From CAYPPG01 sp964412555 (lineage in GTDB: Bacteria; Hinthialibacterota; Hinthialibacteria; Hinthialibacterales; Hinthialibacteraceae): 64,000 bases of DNA. The stretch covers positions 11,818 through 75,817 of the forward strand of contig CAYPPG010000035.1 of the NCBI GenBank assembly GCA_964412555.1, written 5' to 3'. The notes under the pieces are model-generated. The model worked only from the letters and a program-made list of their open reading frames with translations, made no database searches and was not told where the DNA came from. Shown piece after piece: positions 35,401 to 45,500 of this stretch (positions within the stretch are counted from its first letter, which is position 1; each line of letters starts with the position of its first letter). The position numbers and the translations under genes are program-made.

Positions 35401-36061
35401 TCCAGTGACCGTCACGAAAGACGGCTAATCCTTCCGCAGTCAAGGCGTACTGTCGGTCCGAGGAATCGCGGAAGTATTTCATCACATGATCGCTCGGTAA
35501 ACCGTCTTCCTCTCGAAATGTCATCCATTCGCCATTTCGAAAGGCAGTCAAACCTCCTCCTGCGCTCTCTTCCGGCCAGGGATCACAACAAAACCATAGG
35601 CTTCCGTCTCGATCTTCCACGATTCGCCGAATGCTTGGGCCAGCCAAATTATTTTCGGAATCAAGAGTGTCAAACCGCCTTTCCCTGAAAATACCGGCCC
35701 CTTGATCGGTACCAACCCATAGATCATTTTCTCGGGTTACCAATACACATCGAACAAAGGAACTGGGAAGGCCATCCTTTTCTGTAAATCGTTCCCATTG
35801 ATATCCATCGTAGCGAAACAGTCCCTCCGAGGTGGCGAGCCACATCGTTCCGTTGGGTTCAAAGTCAATATGGAACAAATGAGAATAATAGAGTTTCGTT
35901 TCCTCCAAAAAATCCGTCACCAACCAACTGGAATCCAACCTGGCTGTAAAAGGAGGAATCGATTTCCAAACCACCTCCTCCTTGCTTAAAGAATAGGAAA
36001 GCAAAGAGGATTGAACACAAAGGAGAAAAATCACAAATTGTTGAATATGCTTTTGCGTCAT
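32432..36061 (-). CDS. two-component propeller-sensor histidine kinase
   Basis: This 1209-residue membrane kinase has a signal peptide and then repeated two-component-regulator propeller blades (GTMWLATSEGLFRYDGYQWE, NDLWVGTDQGAGIF and SLWFC), forming two periplasmic propellers to about residue 690. A Y_Y_Y domain follows (LAGLRPGKHVIRVRAQDEDF), then one membrane helix near 790-810, a PAS domain with its PAC region (ITPEGKITFFNEFAQMFFGY), a HisKA with phosphorylated His in GGIAHDFNNLLTG and an HATPase (DNGCGISPDIRDKIFEPFFT, GLGLASVYGIV). It has no receiver, so a separate regulator is needed. Periplasmic propeller kinases of this kind commonly sense glycan fragments. ATG 36061 is used; an in-frame TTG lies two codons upstream. 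Confidence 0.9.
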   Translation of the reverse strand: MTQKHIQQFVIFLLCVQSSLLSYSLSKEEVVWKSIPPFTARLDSSWLVTDFLEETKLYYSHLFHIDFEPNGTMWLATSEGLFRYDGYQWERFTEKDGLPSSFVRCVLVTRENDLWVGTDQGAGIFRERRFDTLDSENNLAGPSIRRIVEDRDGSLWFCCDPWPEESAGGGLTAFRNGEWMTFREEDGLPSDHVMKYFRDSSDRQYALTAEGLAVFRDGHWINPLQEAGFDNTEMTVWDIVEIPGQGVFVSTTKALFILEDDTWKKQTINLSQSPRFCTTHDRRLITSMLLGGTHRGFFQWDINRFQLASYAFHSLAGDVECVKEAPDGSVWSVGYNCLARWERKNQRWTKYSELPTPQLRDGDGRIWFAGEKLIVKDEKEWYEVSSSHRSFLLDADQGVWSWSNEEIIHWIDRDTVSYAASEIGFQQISGLVADPSGSIWAYGIDVKKQNQIAYFDETNWHKKTPEDFQSVQIVGGQPDSKEGIWLLTNHSSANHYVFHYLNKTQQKTVPLVVGRISERDGSFNFAIDPSRNLWVYGDRLLSIYKYGSPTVLWDSMSGILDRTVFALFFREGEEWVALRGKNLFHGGIAILEPKREGWIFYRGDTRECGIKDDQDMIYIGGYEKVFMIPPDWNQPPIQLTLPEPQPVLRLVKGKGEKLWLQVDHSVLCYQPDGIPPETFISNSPERIVEGSSIRIQCSGRMKNMPSSRPREMLFSWQVNYGEWNDFQTLPDGGLPLAGLRPGKHVIRVRAQDEDFDVDSTPAAMHITVYPLSMLESAWFKSFVFMIMMVIGILALVAFRARRKLAMYAGNLEAMVDERTHALQASEAKYRDLVQNANSIILRITPEGKITFFNEFAQMFFGYSSEEIQDKNVLDTIFPKEETRGRELSDVIHDLLVSPDQYAYHECENVKKDGNKVWVAWTSKAVFDKKGNLTELLCIGSDITAHKRAEEERKRLETQLLHSQKLEAVGLLAGGIAHDFNNLLTGIIGNINLAQMDASTKMKKYLSVAAKAADRTADLVQQLLLFSRKSQVEMKQIQINEIVENVSLLLQETVDQHIEIITHLRNDIPAVKGDPLHLHSLLMNLCTNAQEAIHRILWGEVLNTRQLESFSITMETDFAEVGEAECKKNPQARQSTFVVVRVKDNGCGISPDIRDKIFEPFFTTKEVGKGSGLGLASVYGIVRKHKGWVSVTSEYGKGTEIAVFLPPEKS

Positions 36062-36088
36062 TTTCAATCAAATGTCAAAATAAACACA

Positions 36089-39000
36089 CTATTCCCCATA
36101 GAAAAATCGGGCAGGCACAAGTCCTTCTTTTTCCAGAGCATAAATTTCCAATCGATCCAGATAGACAGCAACGTCTTCTATCCCATCGATATTTGCCAAT
36201 TGAAAAGCAGGAATCACTAAATTCCCGGGCGGATCATACACAATCATCATTCGTTGGTACTTTCCTTGAAATGCAGCGCTGTTTGCCACGATGTTGGTTG
36301 CAATCGATTGATCCCATGCACCGTCCAAGGCGGCCAGACCGATTTCCGCGTTTTTGCCGGTTGATTGTACCGAGGCGCGTATCAGCAAAACACGATCGCC
36401 GACATCGATTTCCGGAAACATCAGTAGTTCGACTTCACCGGGCTTTGTTCTCACATAGGCGCCGTGGCCATCCGTATACAATCCTGTATCGGGAGGAATA
36501 AAACCGACTGTTGTCGATCCCCCTTTCACTTCGATAAATCCACCAGGCAATCGGGAAAATTCATCCAATTGATCAAATTCATATGTCTCCAGTATTGTCG
36601 GAGTAGTTTGATTATTTTCCGCATCCATTTCTTTCGGATAAAAATAGGAAGTTGGGATATCTCCTTCCTCCGGTAAAAGAAAGATTTCCAGATTGTCGAG
36701 ATACACCGAAACCTCCCGATCACCGGTCAAGTTCGCCAATTGGAACGCCGGGACCACACTCGTGCCGGGAGGATCATACACGATCATCATCCGTTGGTAC
36801 CCATTTTGGAAGATTCCGCTGTCTGCAGGGATATTGGTAGCGAGAGAATGGTCCATGTTCCCATCCAAAACCGCCAATCCGACAGCCGCACCGGCAGCGC
36901 TTGCCTGAACCGATGCTCTCACCAGGACCACACCATCTCCCACCTCGAGTTGCGGAAAAAGTAGCAGTTCCACTTCACCCGGAGCGGTCGTCAGCGTCAC
37001 TCCCTGCCCATCTGTATAGAGCGCATCACCGCTTAAGATGCTTCCCACACTCCATCGTCCGCTTTCCGCTTCAATAAAACCGCCTGGTACTTCCGTAATG
37101 CCGTCTTCCGAATCAAAGGAAAGAGATCGAATCGGTTCGAGCTGTTGAATGGAAGTTTCTTCTCCACGCCAATGGAGGGTGTACTCCGCATCTTCTCCCG
37201 AACTTTCCTTCACCCGTAAATAGTAGATCCCCGACTGGGGAGCGGTATACCGGATATGAAAGTTTAAATGGGTTCCCGAGTCATCATCCCACGTGGCGAG
37301 AGATGTTCCATCGAAAAAAAAGAGTTCTCCGACGGTATCCGAATCCCGCAAGGTCAAAAATTCGCACGACGCTCCCTCCCGCAGTGTGAATTGAAACCAA
37401 TCGGCTTCATCCGTAACCGATAAACTATGGGGACCATGACTTTTTTCGATTCCCGAGGGGTAACCTAAATCGGTGGCATCATTGTATTGATCATCCGAGG
37501 GATCCCATCGGTCTCCATTGGGTGACGGTTCGGTCTCCACAGAATAATGGAGCATATAGGACGCGTTATTTCCCGCTGGATATGTGCTAACCAGCAAGGA
37601 ATACGCTCCCCCCACTTCCGGTGTGAAACGAAGCATGAAATTGTAGCCGGAACCGTCATCGTCATTGCTCGCCACCGGTGTCATACTCTCTGGACCGTAC
37701 AATACACCATACGTATCGGAATTGCCGGAGGTCCGTATTTGATACGAATCGCCGGGCAGCAAGGTCAAATGAAACCAATCATCGGTATCGTCAAGGGAAA
37801 GTGTATGCCAACCGTGCCGCTGTTCAGCGATTGTCGGGATTCCGAGTTGTGTGGCATTCTCCCGTTGATTGTCGCGGGGATCCCATGTATCCAAAACCGG
37901 TGCCGGTGCATCTCTCACTTTTTGATAATGAAGAACATACTCAGCGGCGTCGCCCGTATAGGCCTGCACCCGCAGATAATATTTGCCGGCAGTGGTCGGT
38001 TCGAATGCGATCCGGAAATTCTTGTTTTCCCCACTGTCGTTGTCAAACGTCAGGGGAGTCGTTCCATTGGCCTCATATAGTTCCGCATAGGTGTCTGATT
38101 CTCCGGACGACCAAAATTCATACAAGGCTCCTTCTGTGATAACGAAGTGAAACCAGTCAAATGAATCGGTATCGGATAAGGTATGCGTTCCGTGAGTTTG
38201 TTCCTCTCGAGTAGGCGCATCCAATTGAGGCGCTCCTTCGCGAATATCATCTGCCGGATCCCATGAATCACCAGCCGGTGGCGGTTCCGCTCCACTTTGG
38301 AATACCAACGAATACGATCCGCTTTCTCCTTCTTCAAACATTTTGACCCGCAAGTAATACAGACCGCTCTCGTTCGGGGTAAACGTCAGCATAAAATTCC
38401 GGCTGTTCCCGCCATCGTCATCCGAGGCTACACGTGTTGTGCCATCCGCCTTATACAAGTCACCAAATGTATCGAAATCGCCGGTAGAGGCGAACTCATA
38501 CACAATGGCTTCCGATAAAGAAAATTGGAACCAATCATAATAATCTGTTGTCGATAAGGTATGAGGGCCATGATCCTGTGCTGTCGTTGTCGGGATACCG
38601 AGATCGGTTGCGGATGTGAAATTGTCGTCCGCCGGATCCCATGCATCCCCTGGTTGAGGTTCCGGTTTTCTGATTTTGTAATGAAGAAAATAGGTTCCTT
38701 CGGCAGATAGATCGAACTGTTGCACCCGAAGATAAAACAAACCGGACCGTTCCGGCCGAAATCGGAGAGAAAAATTAAAATCCAATCCTCCATCGTCATC
38801 GGTAGCCAATTGGGTAGAGCCATCCGAATCCACTATTTCTCCAGCGGTATCCAATCCACCGGATGAATACCACTCATATTCTTCTCCTGCCTCGAGGGTA
38901 AACTGAAACCAATCCTGGGTGTCGGTCCCGGAGAGTGTGTGTGGACCATGCGTCTGCTCGTTTTCAGTCACTCTTCCAAGAAGGGTTGCACCATCCCACG

Positions 39001-39094
39001 TGTTATCTATCGGATCCCATTCATCTTCAAGCGGCTGCCCTATACATAAAATTGAAACCAACAAAAATGCAATCAAAAGCAAAGCATATTTCAT
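36089..39094 (-). CDS. secreted protein with five pre-peptidase C-terminal-like repeats
   Basis: This 1001-residue protein has a signal peptide (MKYALLLIAFLLVSILCIG). Residues about 25-650 hold five units of about 125 residues, each beginning W-D-P-x-D, then a THGPHTLS-like stretch, a DWFQF strand, ASDDDGG and YYLRV. These are PPC-type beta-sandwiches, usually appended to secreted enzymes. Two further repeated domains (about 665-825 and 840-1001) each contain GGFIE, a G-E-V-E-L-L strand, LVRASVQ, QRMMIVYDPPG and VYLDxLEI, similar to the C-terminal domain of the giant protease at 39548. No enzyme domain is seen. It ends 27 bases before the kinase start on the same strand, so both are probably one transcript. 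GGGAG precedes the ATG at 39094. Confidence 0.8.
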   Translation of the reverse strand: MKYALLLIAFLLVSILCIGQPLEDEWDPIDNTWDGATLLGRVTENEQTHGPHTLSGTDTQDWFQFTLEAGEEYEWYSSGGLDTAGEIVDSDGSTQLATDDDGGLDFNFSLRFRPERSGLFYLRVQQFDLSAEGTYFLHYKIRKPEPQPGDAWDPADDNFTSATDLGIPTTTAQDHGPHTLSTTDYYDWFQFSLSEAIVYEFASTGDFDTFGDLYKADGTTRVASDDDGGNSRNFMLTFTPNESGLYYLRVKMFEEGESGSYSLVFQSGAEPPPAGDSWDPADDIREGAPQLDAPTREEQTHGTHTLSDTDSFDWFHFVITEGALYEFWSSGESDTYAELYEANGTTPLTFDNDSGENKNFRIAFEPTTAGKYYLRVQAYTGDAAEYVLHYQKVRDAPAPVLDTWDPRDNQRENATQLGIPTIAEQRHGWHTLSLDDTDDWFHLTLLPGDSYQIRTSGNSDTYGVLYGPESMTPVASNDDDGSGYNFMLRFTPEVGGAYSLLVSTYPAGNNASYMLHYSVETEPSPNGDRWDPSDDQYNDATDLGYPSGIEKSHGPHSLSVTDEADWFQFTLREGASCEFLTLRDSDTVGELFFFDGTSLATWDDDSGTHLNFHIRYTAPQSGIYYLRVKESSGEDAEYTLHWRGEETSIQQLEPIRSLSFDSEDGITEVPGGFIEAESGRWSVGSILSGDALYTDGQGVTLTTAPGEVELLLFPQLEVGDGVVLVRASVQASAAGAAVGLAVLDGNMDHSLATNIPADSGIFQNGYQRMMIVYDPPGTSVVPAFQLANLTGDREVSVYLDNLEIFLLPEEGDIPTSYFYPKEMDAENNQTTPTILETYEFDQLDEFSRLPGGFIEVKGGSTTVGFIPPDTGLYTDGHGAYVRTKPGEVELLMFPEIDVGDRVLLIRASVQSTGKNAEIGLAALDGAWDQSIATNIVANSAAFQGKYQRMMIVYDPPGNLVIPAFQLANIDGIEDVAVYLDRLEIYALEKEGLVPARFFYGE

Positions 39095-39547
39095 TTTTTA
39101 CTCCCAATCGTACCCAGTTCAAAAACAAATGCATTACTTTCAAGGATCGATCCTTTTTCAGTTTTATAAGCTACTCTCTAACAAACAAGGAAGGAAGTGT
39201 CAATGAAGCCGCTGGATATCTGATTATTATGAAAAATCGCTCAAATCGTCAGTCAATATGAACCTTAAACTGTAAAGGAAATTTACAAAATACACCAAAT
39301 GGTTGTCTTTTTTCTTGTAGATAGGTAAAATGAACATGTATTAGTGTGTGTTCTTTTATTTTGAGAGGGAATTGTGTGGATTTTTCTTTTTTTGAGAGTT
39401 CTTACGATCCATACATCACTTATCAGTTCACGTCTTGGCAATAATATGATTGATTCATTTGGAATCAAAATTGCTTCGAAATAGTATTATACGAATGCAT
39501 CCTTTTTGTAAAATCGGAATAACCAACGGATACAAGGGTACTGCTTC
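39095..39547. other. divergent intergenic region
   Basis: No gene is recognised between the PPC protein (minus) and the giant protease (plus). A 14-base palindrome AAGGATCGATCCTT at 39142-39155 is followed by a T run and may be a regulator site or part of a transcription stop. The rest is AT-rich and would hold both promoters. Confidence 0.35.
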
Positions 39548-42500
39548 ATGAAAACAATAGTGAATTTGAGTCTTGGGGCCTGTTTTTTTCTTCTTCTTAC
39601 CAGTCAAACAAATGCTTATTCCACTCTTGACGGTGTTTCTCCCTTCCAATTTATGCTTTCCAGCGCGGGGGATATTATCGTAACTATAGCTGGAACGGGA
39701 GAAAGTAGCTTTTCCGGTGACAATGGTCCGGCGTCAAACGCAGCTCTGTCGTTTCCTTATGGAATTTTTGCCGATGATTCGGGAAATGTATTCGTTGTCG
39801 ATCACTCCAATCACAGAATTCGCAAAATCGACACCTCAGGCAATATTGTCACCATTGCCGGGAATGGAAATAATGGTTACAACGGAGATGGCAGTCCTGC
39901 TACAGAAGCAAGTTTAAACACTCCAAATGATATGTGGATTGATTCATCCGGAAATATATTCATCGCGGATACTTTCAATCATCGCGTCCGGAAAATCGAT
40001 CCGTCCGGAATCATCACAACTGTTGTCGGGAATGGAGAAGTGGGCTACACGGGGGACGGCGGTCCTGCCACAGAAGCCAGATTGAATAAGCCATTCTGTG
40101 TTTTTATGGATACCGGTCAGAATCTTTATATCGCGGATTCAGGAAACAATGTCATACGTATGGTGAATTCATCCGGAACAATTAGTACCGTTGCAGGAAC
40201 CGGCGAGGCGGGATATTCCGGTGACGGAGACTCAGCCAAACGAGCAAAATTACATGGGCCGACTTCCGTCTTCAAAGATGCATCCGGCAACCTCTATATC
40301 ACCGATGCTGAAAATCATGTCGTACGCAAAGTCTTATCCAATGGTAATATTATCACCCTTGCCGGAACAGGTGATGCGGGGCACACCGGAGATGGAGGGC
40401 CGGCAAATCTTGCCATGCTGGCAAAACCATCCGATATTTATGTCGATGATGAGGAAATAATATGGATCGCCGATACGGATAATAATGTCATTCGCCGGAT
40501 CGATTCATCAGGAACGATCGACACCGTTGTGGGAAACGGGAGTGAAGGATTCTCGGGTGACGGAGGCTTGGCAACGTCCGCTTCCTTGAACCATCCATTG
40601 GGCATATTCATCTCGCCTACAGGCCGCCTCCTTATATCTGATACCCGAAATCACCGCATTCGAACATTGCAAGAACCGGAACCGGTTCGTGTCGATGCAG
40701 GTTCTGATCAAATCGGTCCCGTCGGAATTCCCATTCCGCTGGAAGCGGTAGCGCTAGGGGGTGATGGTTCCTATCAATACCAATGGACAATTCGCTCAGG
40801 ACCGGATAACAATTCAGGTCAATTATCCTCGACAATAGTAAAAAATCCGACTTTTACACCTCATTTGGTGGGTACTTATGTGTTGCAAGTCACTGTGGAT
40901 GATGAAAATCAAGAGCCGGTTTCCGATACGGTCACCATCATTGCCGTATCCGTCAATCCATTCAACTCAGTCATTGTAACGGACACCGTCGATACGGATT
41001 TCGATTTGAGCAACAACCGCGATTACGATCCACGTGACAGCCGGGAATTGGTAGTCAAATGGCATCTTGACTCGGAAGAAGTCGACACTTCCGATATCCT
41101 CGATGTTCACATTTATGTTATTGAAAATGAGGACGATCCTGCATATTTGGGAAGAACGGGAAGTCCGACTGCTCACTATCTGGAATGGAGAGAAACACAA
41201 TCGCCTCTTATCGCGAGCGATTTCCAAGGAGGTCCGGAGTACGGAAAAGAATATCGATTTCAAGTATTTGTCTTAACTCGCAGCGGAAGCCCGTTATTCT
41301 ATGGACCGTTTATGACTCTGGGACCAGTGGAATTTGTCGAGCTGCTTGATCCAACCTCCACCCCGACTCAAGTTCCACAAAATACAGATACACCCGTCCC
41401 GACCGATACTCCATCTCCAACTCCGCCCAATACAGCGACAGTCACTCCACTACCATCAGATACTAAAGTACCTACAGGAACTCCAGTCCCGGTCCCGACA
41501 AATACATCTACACCGGTAATCGAGCCGACGGTTTCACCCGAAGAAACAGAAACACCAATTCCCCCAGAACCGAGTGATACGCCGACTATCACTCCCAGTT
41601 CAACCGCGACCAACACGGTCACAGCTACTGAAACACCCTTCCCGACTTCAACCCCTACGCCGATTGCCCCTCCGGAAACTATCACTCTTTCAGGAACCGT
41701 TCGTGATTTTCTGGATTCACATCCTGATTTCGAAGGAACAACCGGTGCGGAAACCGGGATCGTAGAATCGCAATTGGGAGAAGACGGAAAACCGGTCTTC
41801 AATTCAGCCATTTCTCACAAAACCGTTTCGACAGCGGAAAATTTCGATCAGTGGTACAATGATGTACCCGGTGTCAACATGACGGATGAGTATGATATAA
41901 CTCTTACTCTCGATCCGGATTCCTCACCGGAGAATCCGATTTATAATCTCGACTTTCCCAAATTCTTTCCCATCGATGGAAAACTGTTCGGTAATCAAGG
42001 GCGAATTCATAATTATCATTTCACGTTTGAACTGCATACTTTATTTACCTATCGTGGGCCGCAGGAATTTCGATTTTCCGGTGATGACGATGTGTGGGTA
42101 TTTATCGACAATCAATTGGTCATCGATCTGGGTGGTGTTCATGCTGAAAAGGCTGCTTCAGTGAACACCGGTGATTTGGGGCTGGAAATCGGACAGACGT
42201 ATCCACTGGATTTCTTTTTTGCGGAACGACATACACGAGAATCTCATTTTCGCATTGAAACCGGATTGTTTCTCGAAACTGCTCCGACACCAACACCCTC
42301 GAACACACCGATTTCTACATCTACCCATACTCCGACCAACACACCGTTGCCGACGGATACTCCTACTCAACCTGTTCCACCTGAACCGACAAACACAGTA
42401 TTTCCCGCAAATACTGCCACGCCGGTACCAACACTCGACAATTCCATTACACCGATTCCAAGCGATACGCCTTCCGCCACTCCGACCGTCGGTGAACCAT

Positions 42501-45500
42501 CATTGACTCCGACGAGTATACCATCCAATACTCCGACAAATACAATAACTCCATCCCCTTCTCCGGCTCCCCCCAATTCGGTGGAGTTGACTGTTGACGG
42601 TCCAGCGGTTACGGGTGAACTTTCCAATTTCGAGGAAGAAGACTGGTATCGTTTTTCGACATCTGCATCGGTCAATCATGTCATCGAAGTGCATCTTGGA
42701 CCGAATCAGGAAGTCACGGATACCCAAATGTATCTGTATGGGCCGGATAATCATCTCACTCTACTTGCAGAGGATGACGATGGCGGATTTTTATGGTTGT
42801 CAAGAATCGAAGAACCGTTGTCAGCCAATCATATATATTATGTTAAAATTATCGGCTTTGGCGGCGTAGAGCTCGGTCCCTATACGATTGATGTAAAAGC
42901 TATCGTTCCGACTCCGCGACCAACCGCTACACCGACCAACACACGAACTCCGACTCCAACACCTTTTACGGGTGATCCGGAGATACGTGTCGATCCACTT
43001 TCACTGAGTTTCATACGGATCAGTGATCAGCCTCAGAATCCTCCGGCGAAACAGCGTTTTGCACGAGAAGAAAAAAAGAACGATTGGAAGATTCTGCTGA
43101 AAACCGGTACGATTGAAACTGAAATTCAAAACGAAAATCAGAAAAGTTCAATTGCAAAAGCCTCGCGTCTATCCAACGGAAAACATTTTCTTATCCAGTT
43201 TCATCGCCTGCCCTCACCGGCTCAGCGACGTGAGTTGGAATCAAAAGGGATTCGATTATTGCATTATGTTCCGAATATGGCGTATTGGGCATCTATAAAG
43301 ACCAATCGTTCTTCCGATGCCGCCTTAACCACAGATTCCGATTTTCGCTGGCTGGCTTTGTCGTCCCGGATCGACAAACTCGCCCCGGAGGCGCGCGGGG
43401 AATTTCCGCTTTATGCCCGTCTCGCGGATGGGCGGGTTGAAGTGGCAGTGACCTTTTTTGAAGATGTATCGGAAAAGGAAGCCGTTCAGGCAATCGAATC
43501 GGCTGTTGGAGAAAGCCGAGGATGGAATCCTTATCCCGTGCTCCTCGTAGCGATCGATCAAAATAATTTGAAAGCGTTGGCCTCTCTCGATATCGTGGAA
43601 TGGGTCGAACCGAAACCAGCACCCTATAAAGAAATGAACGCTGTTGCCGCACAGCGGATTCATGTCAGTGACTTATATTCACTTCCTTACAACTTGAACG
43701 GAAAAGATATTTTGGTTGGTGTATGGGATGGCGGTAAGATTTATGCGCATCCCGAGTTCGGTTCCCGCATGACGGTTGTCAACACTAATGCCAGCACGAG
43801 CAGCCATGCCACTCACGTCGGCGGCACAATCGGTGCATCCGGAGCAGGAAGAGCGGCTGCGAAAGGGATGGCTCCCAATGTCTTTTTACGTTCCTACGAT
43901 TGGGATAGCGATACAAGCGAAATGCGGGCGGGATATACCGCCGGTATTCGGCTGTCCAATCATTCCTACGGATATATTGTGGGATGGAATTACAATCAGT
44001 CGAAAAATGCTTGGGAGGATTGGGGGAATTCATCCTGGTTCGGGAATTACATGTCCGTCACCCGTTCCTGGGACGACACCGTCTATGATACCGGACTGAT
44101 CGTCTTCAAATCGGCGGGGAATGATCGGAATGACGGACCGAACAGCAGCCAGAAAGACGGTCCCTATGATTGCCTCCCGCCAGCCGGAGTGGCTAAGAAC
44201 ATTATCACGATTGGGGCAACAACGGATTTGGACGGGATGACTTCGTTCAGTAGTTGGGGACCGACGGACGATGGGCGTGTGAAACCGGATATTTGCGCCA
44301 ACGGAGACGGTTTGTATTCCACTCTTCCCAATAATGGCTATGGGAGTTATTCCGGCACTTCGATGGCATCCCCCAGCGCCTGCGGAGCTGGGACGATGCT
44401 CTTTCAACGGTATGTCGAAAACAAGAACGAAGAGCCGGCGCCGCATACCTTAAAAGCGCTTCTGATTCACGGCGCGCAAGACAGAGGCCGGCCGGGTCCG
44501 GATTATGAATACGGATGGGGTCTCATCGATGCGAGTTACAGTACCGATCTCATCGATGGCAATATGTGGCGGACGGGATCAGTCACCGACCAGACTTTCG
44601 TTCCGTATCAAGTTTCCGTTTCGGGAGGTACAATCAAAGTTACCTTGGTCTGGACGGATACTCCCGGTTCCACCGCGGCGGCCAAAGCCTTGGTGAACGA
44701 TTTGGATCTCGTGCTTCGTTCCCCCTCCGGAACGGTGTACAGACCATGGATATTGAATAAAGAAAATCCCACTGCAAACGCTACAACCGGCGTCAACGAC
44801 ACGGATAATGTTGAACAAGTTATCGTGTCCGATGCACAAGCGGGGATGTGGACGATCGAAGTACGCGGGACTACGATTCCGGAAGAATCGGTTGAATACA
44901 CTCTGGTCAGCGAATTATTCGAAGATTCAGGTTCCTCACAGTCGTTCCGCATTTACAACGACGGAACCGCGCCTTTGAATGTATCGTCCATAACGGTAAA
45001 CGATGGAGATTGGATTTACTGGTCACCGGAAGCTCCGTTTGAAGTGTTACCGGGCAGTGACCAAAAAATCACGGTTTCCGTCAATTATGACCTTGCTCCG
45101 TATGGGGAAACCACGAACCGGATGCTCATCGAATCCGACGATCCGAATCCCGATCACAATCCCTATCCGGATGGTGTATTCATTACCGTCAACAATAACG
45201 CTACACCGACACCGACACCGCCAAATACACCAACGAATTCACCAACGCCAACGGCAAGCGATACACCAACAGCGACATCAACACCAATACCGTCAAACAC
45301 ACCGGTGAATACACCAACACCGGTTCCGAGCGATATCCCAACGCCACTACCACCCGATGTTCCCAGTCCGACTCCAGCTTCGACGGCAACTCCGGAACCG
45401 GCCGCGACTGCGACACCCGAGCCGATTGAGACATCCACTCCGATTCCTGATATCACAGAAACACCAGAACCAGACGAAACATCAACTCCGATACCGGATG

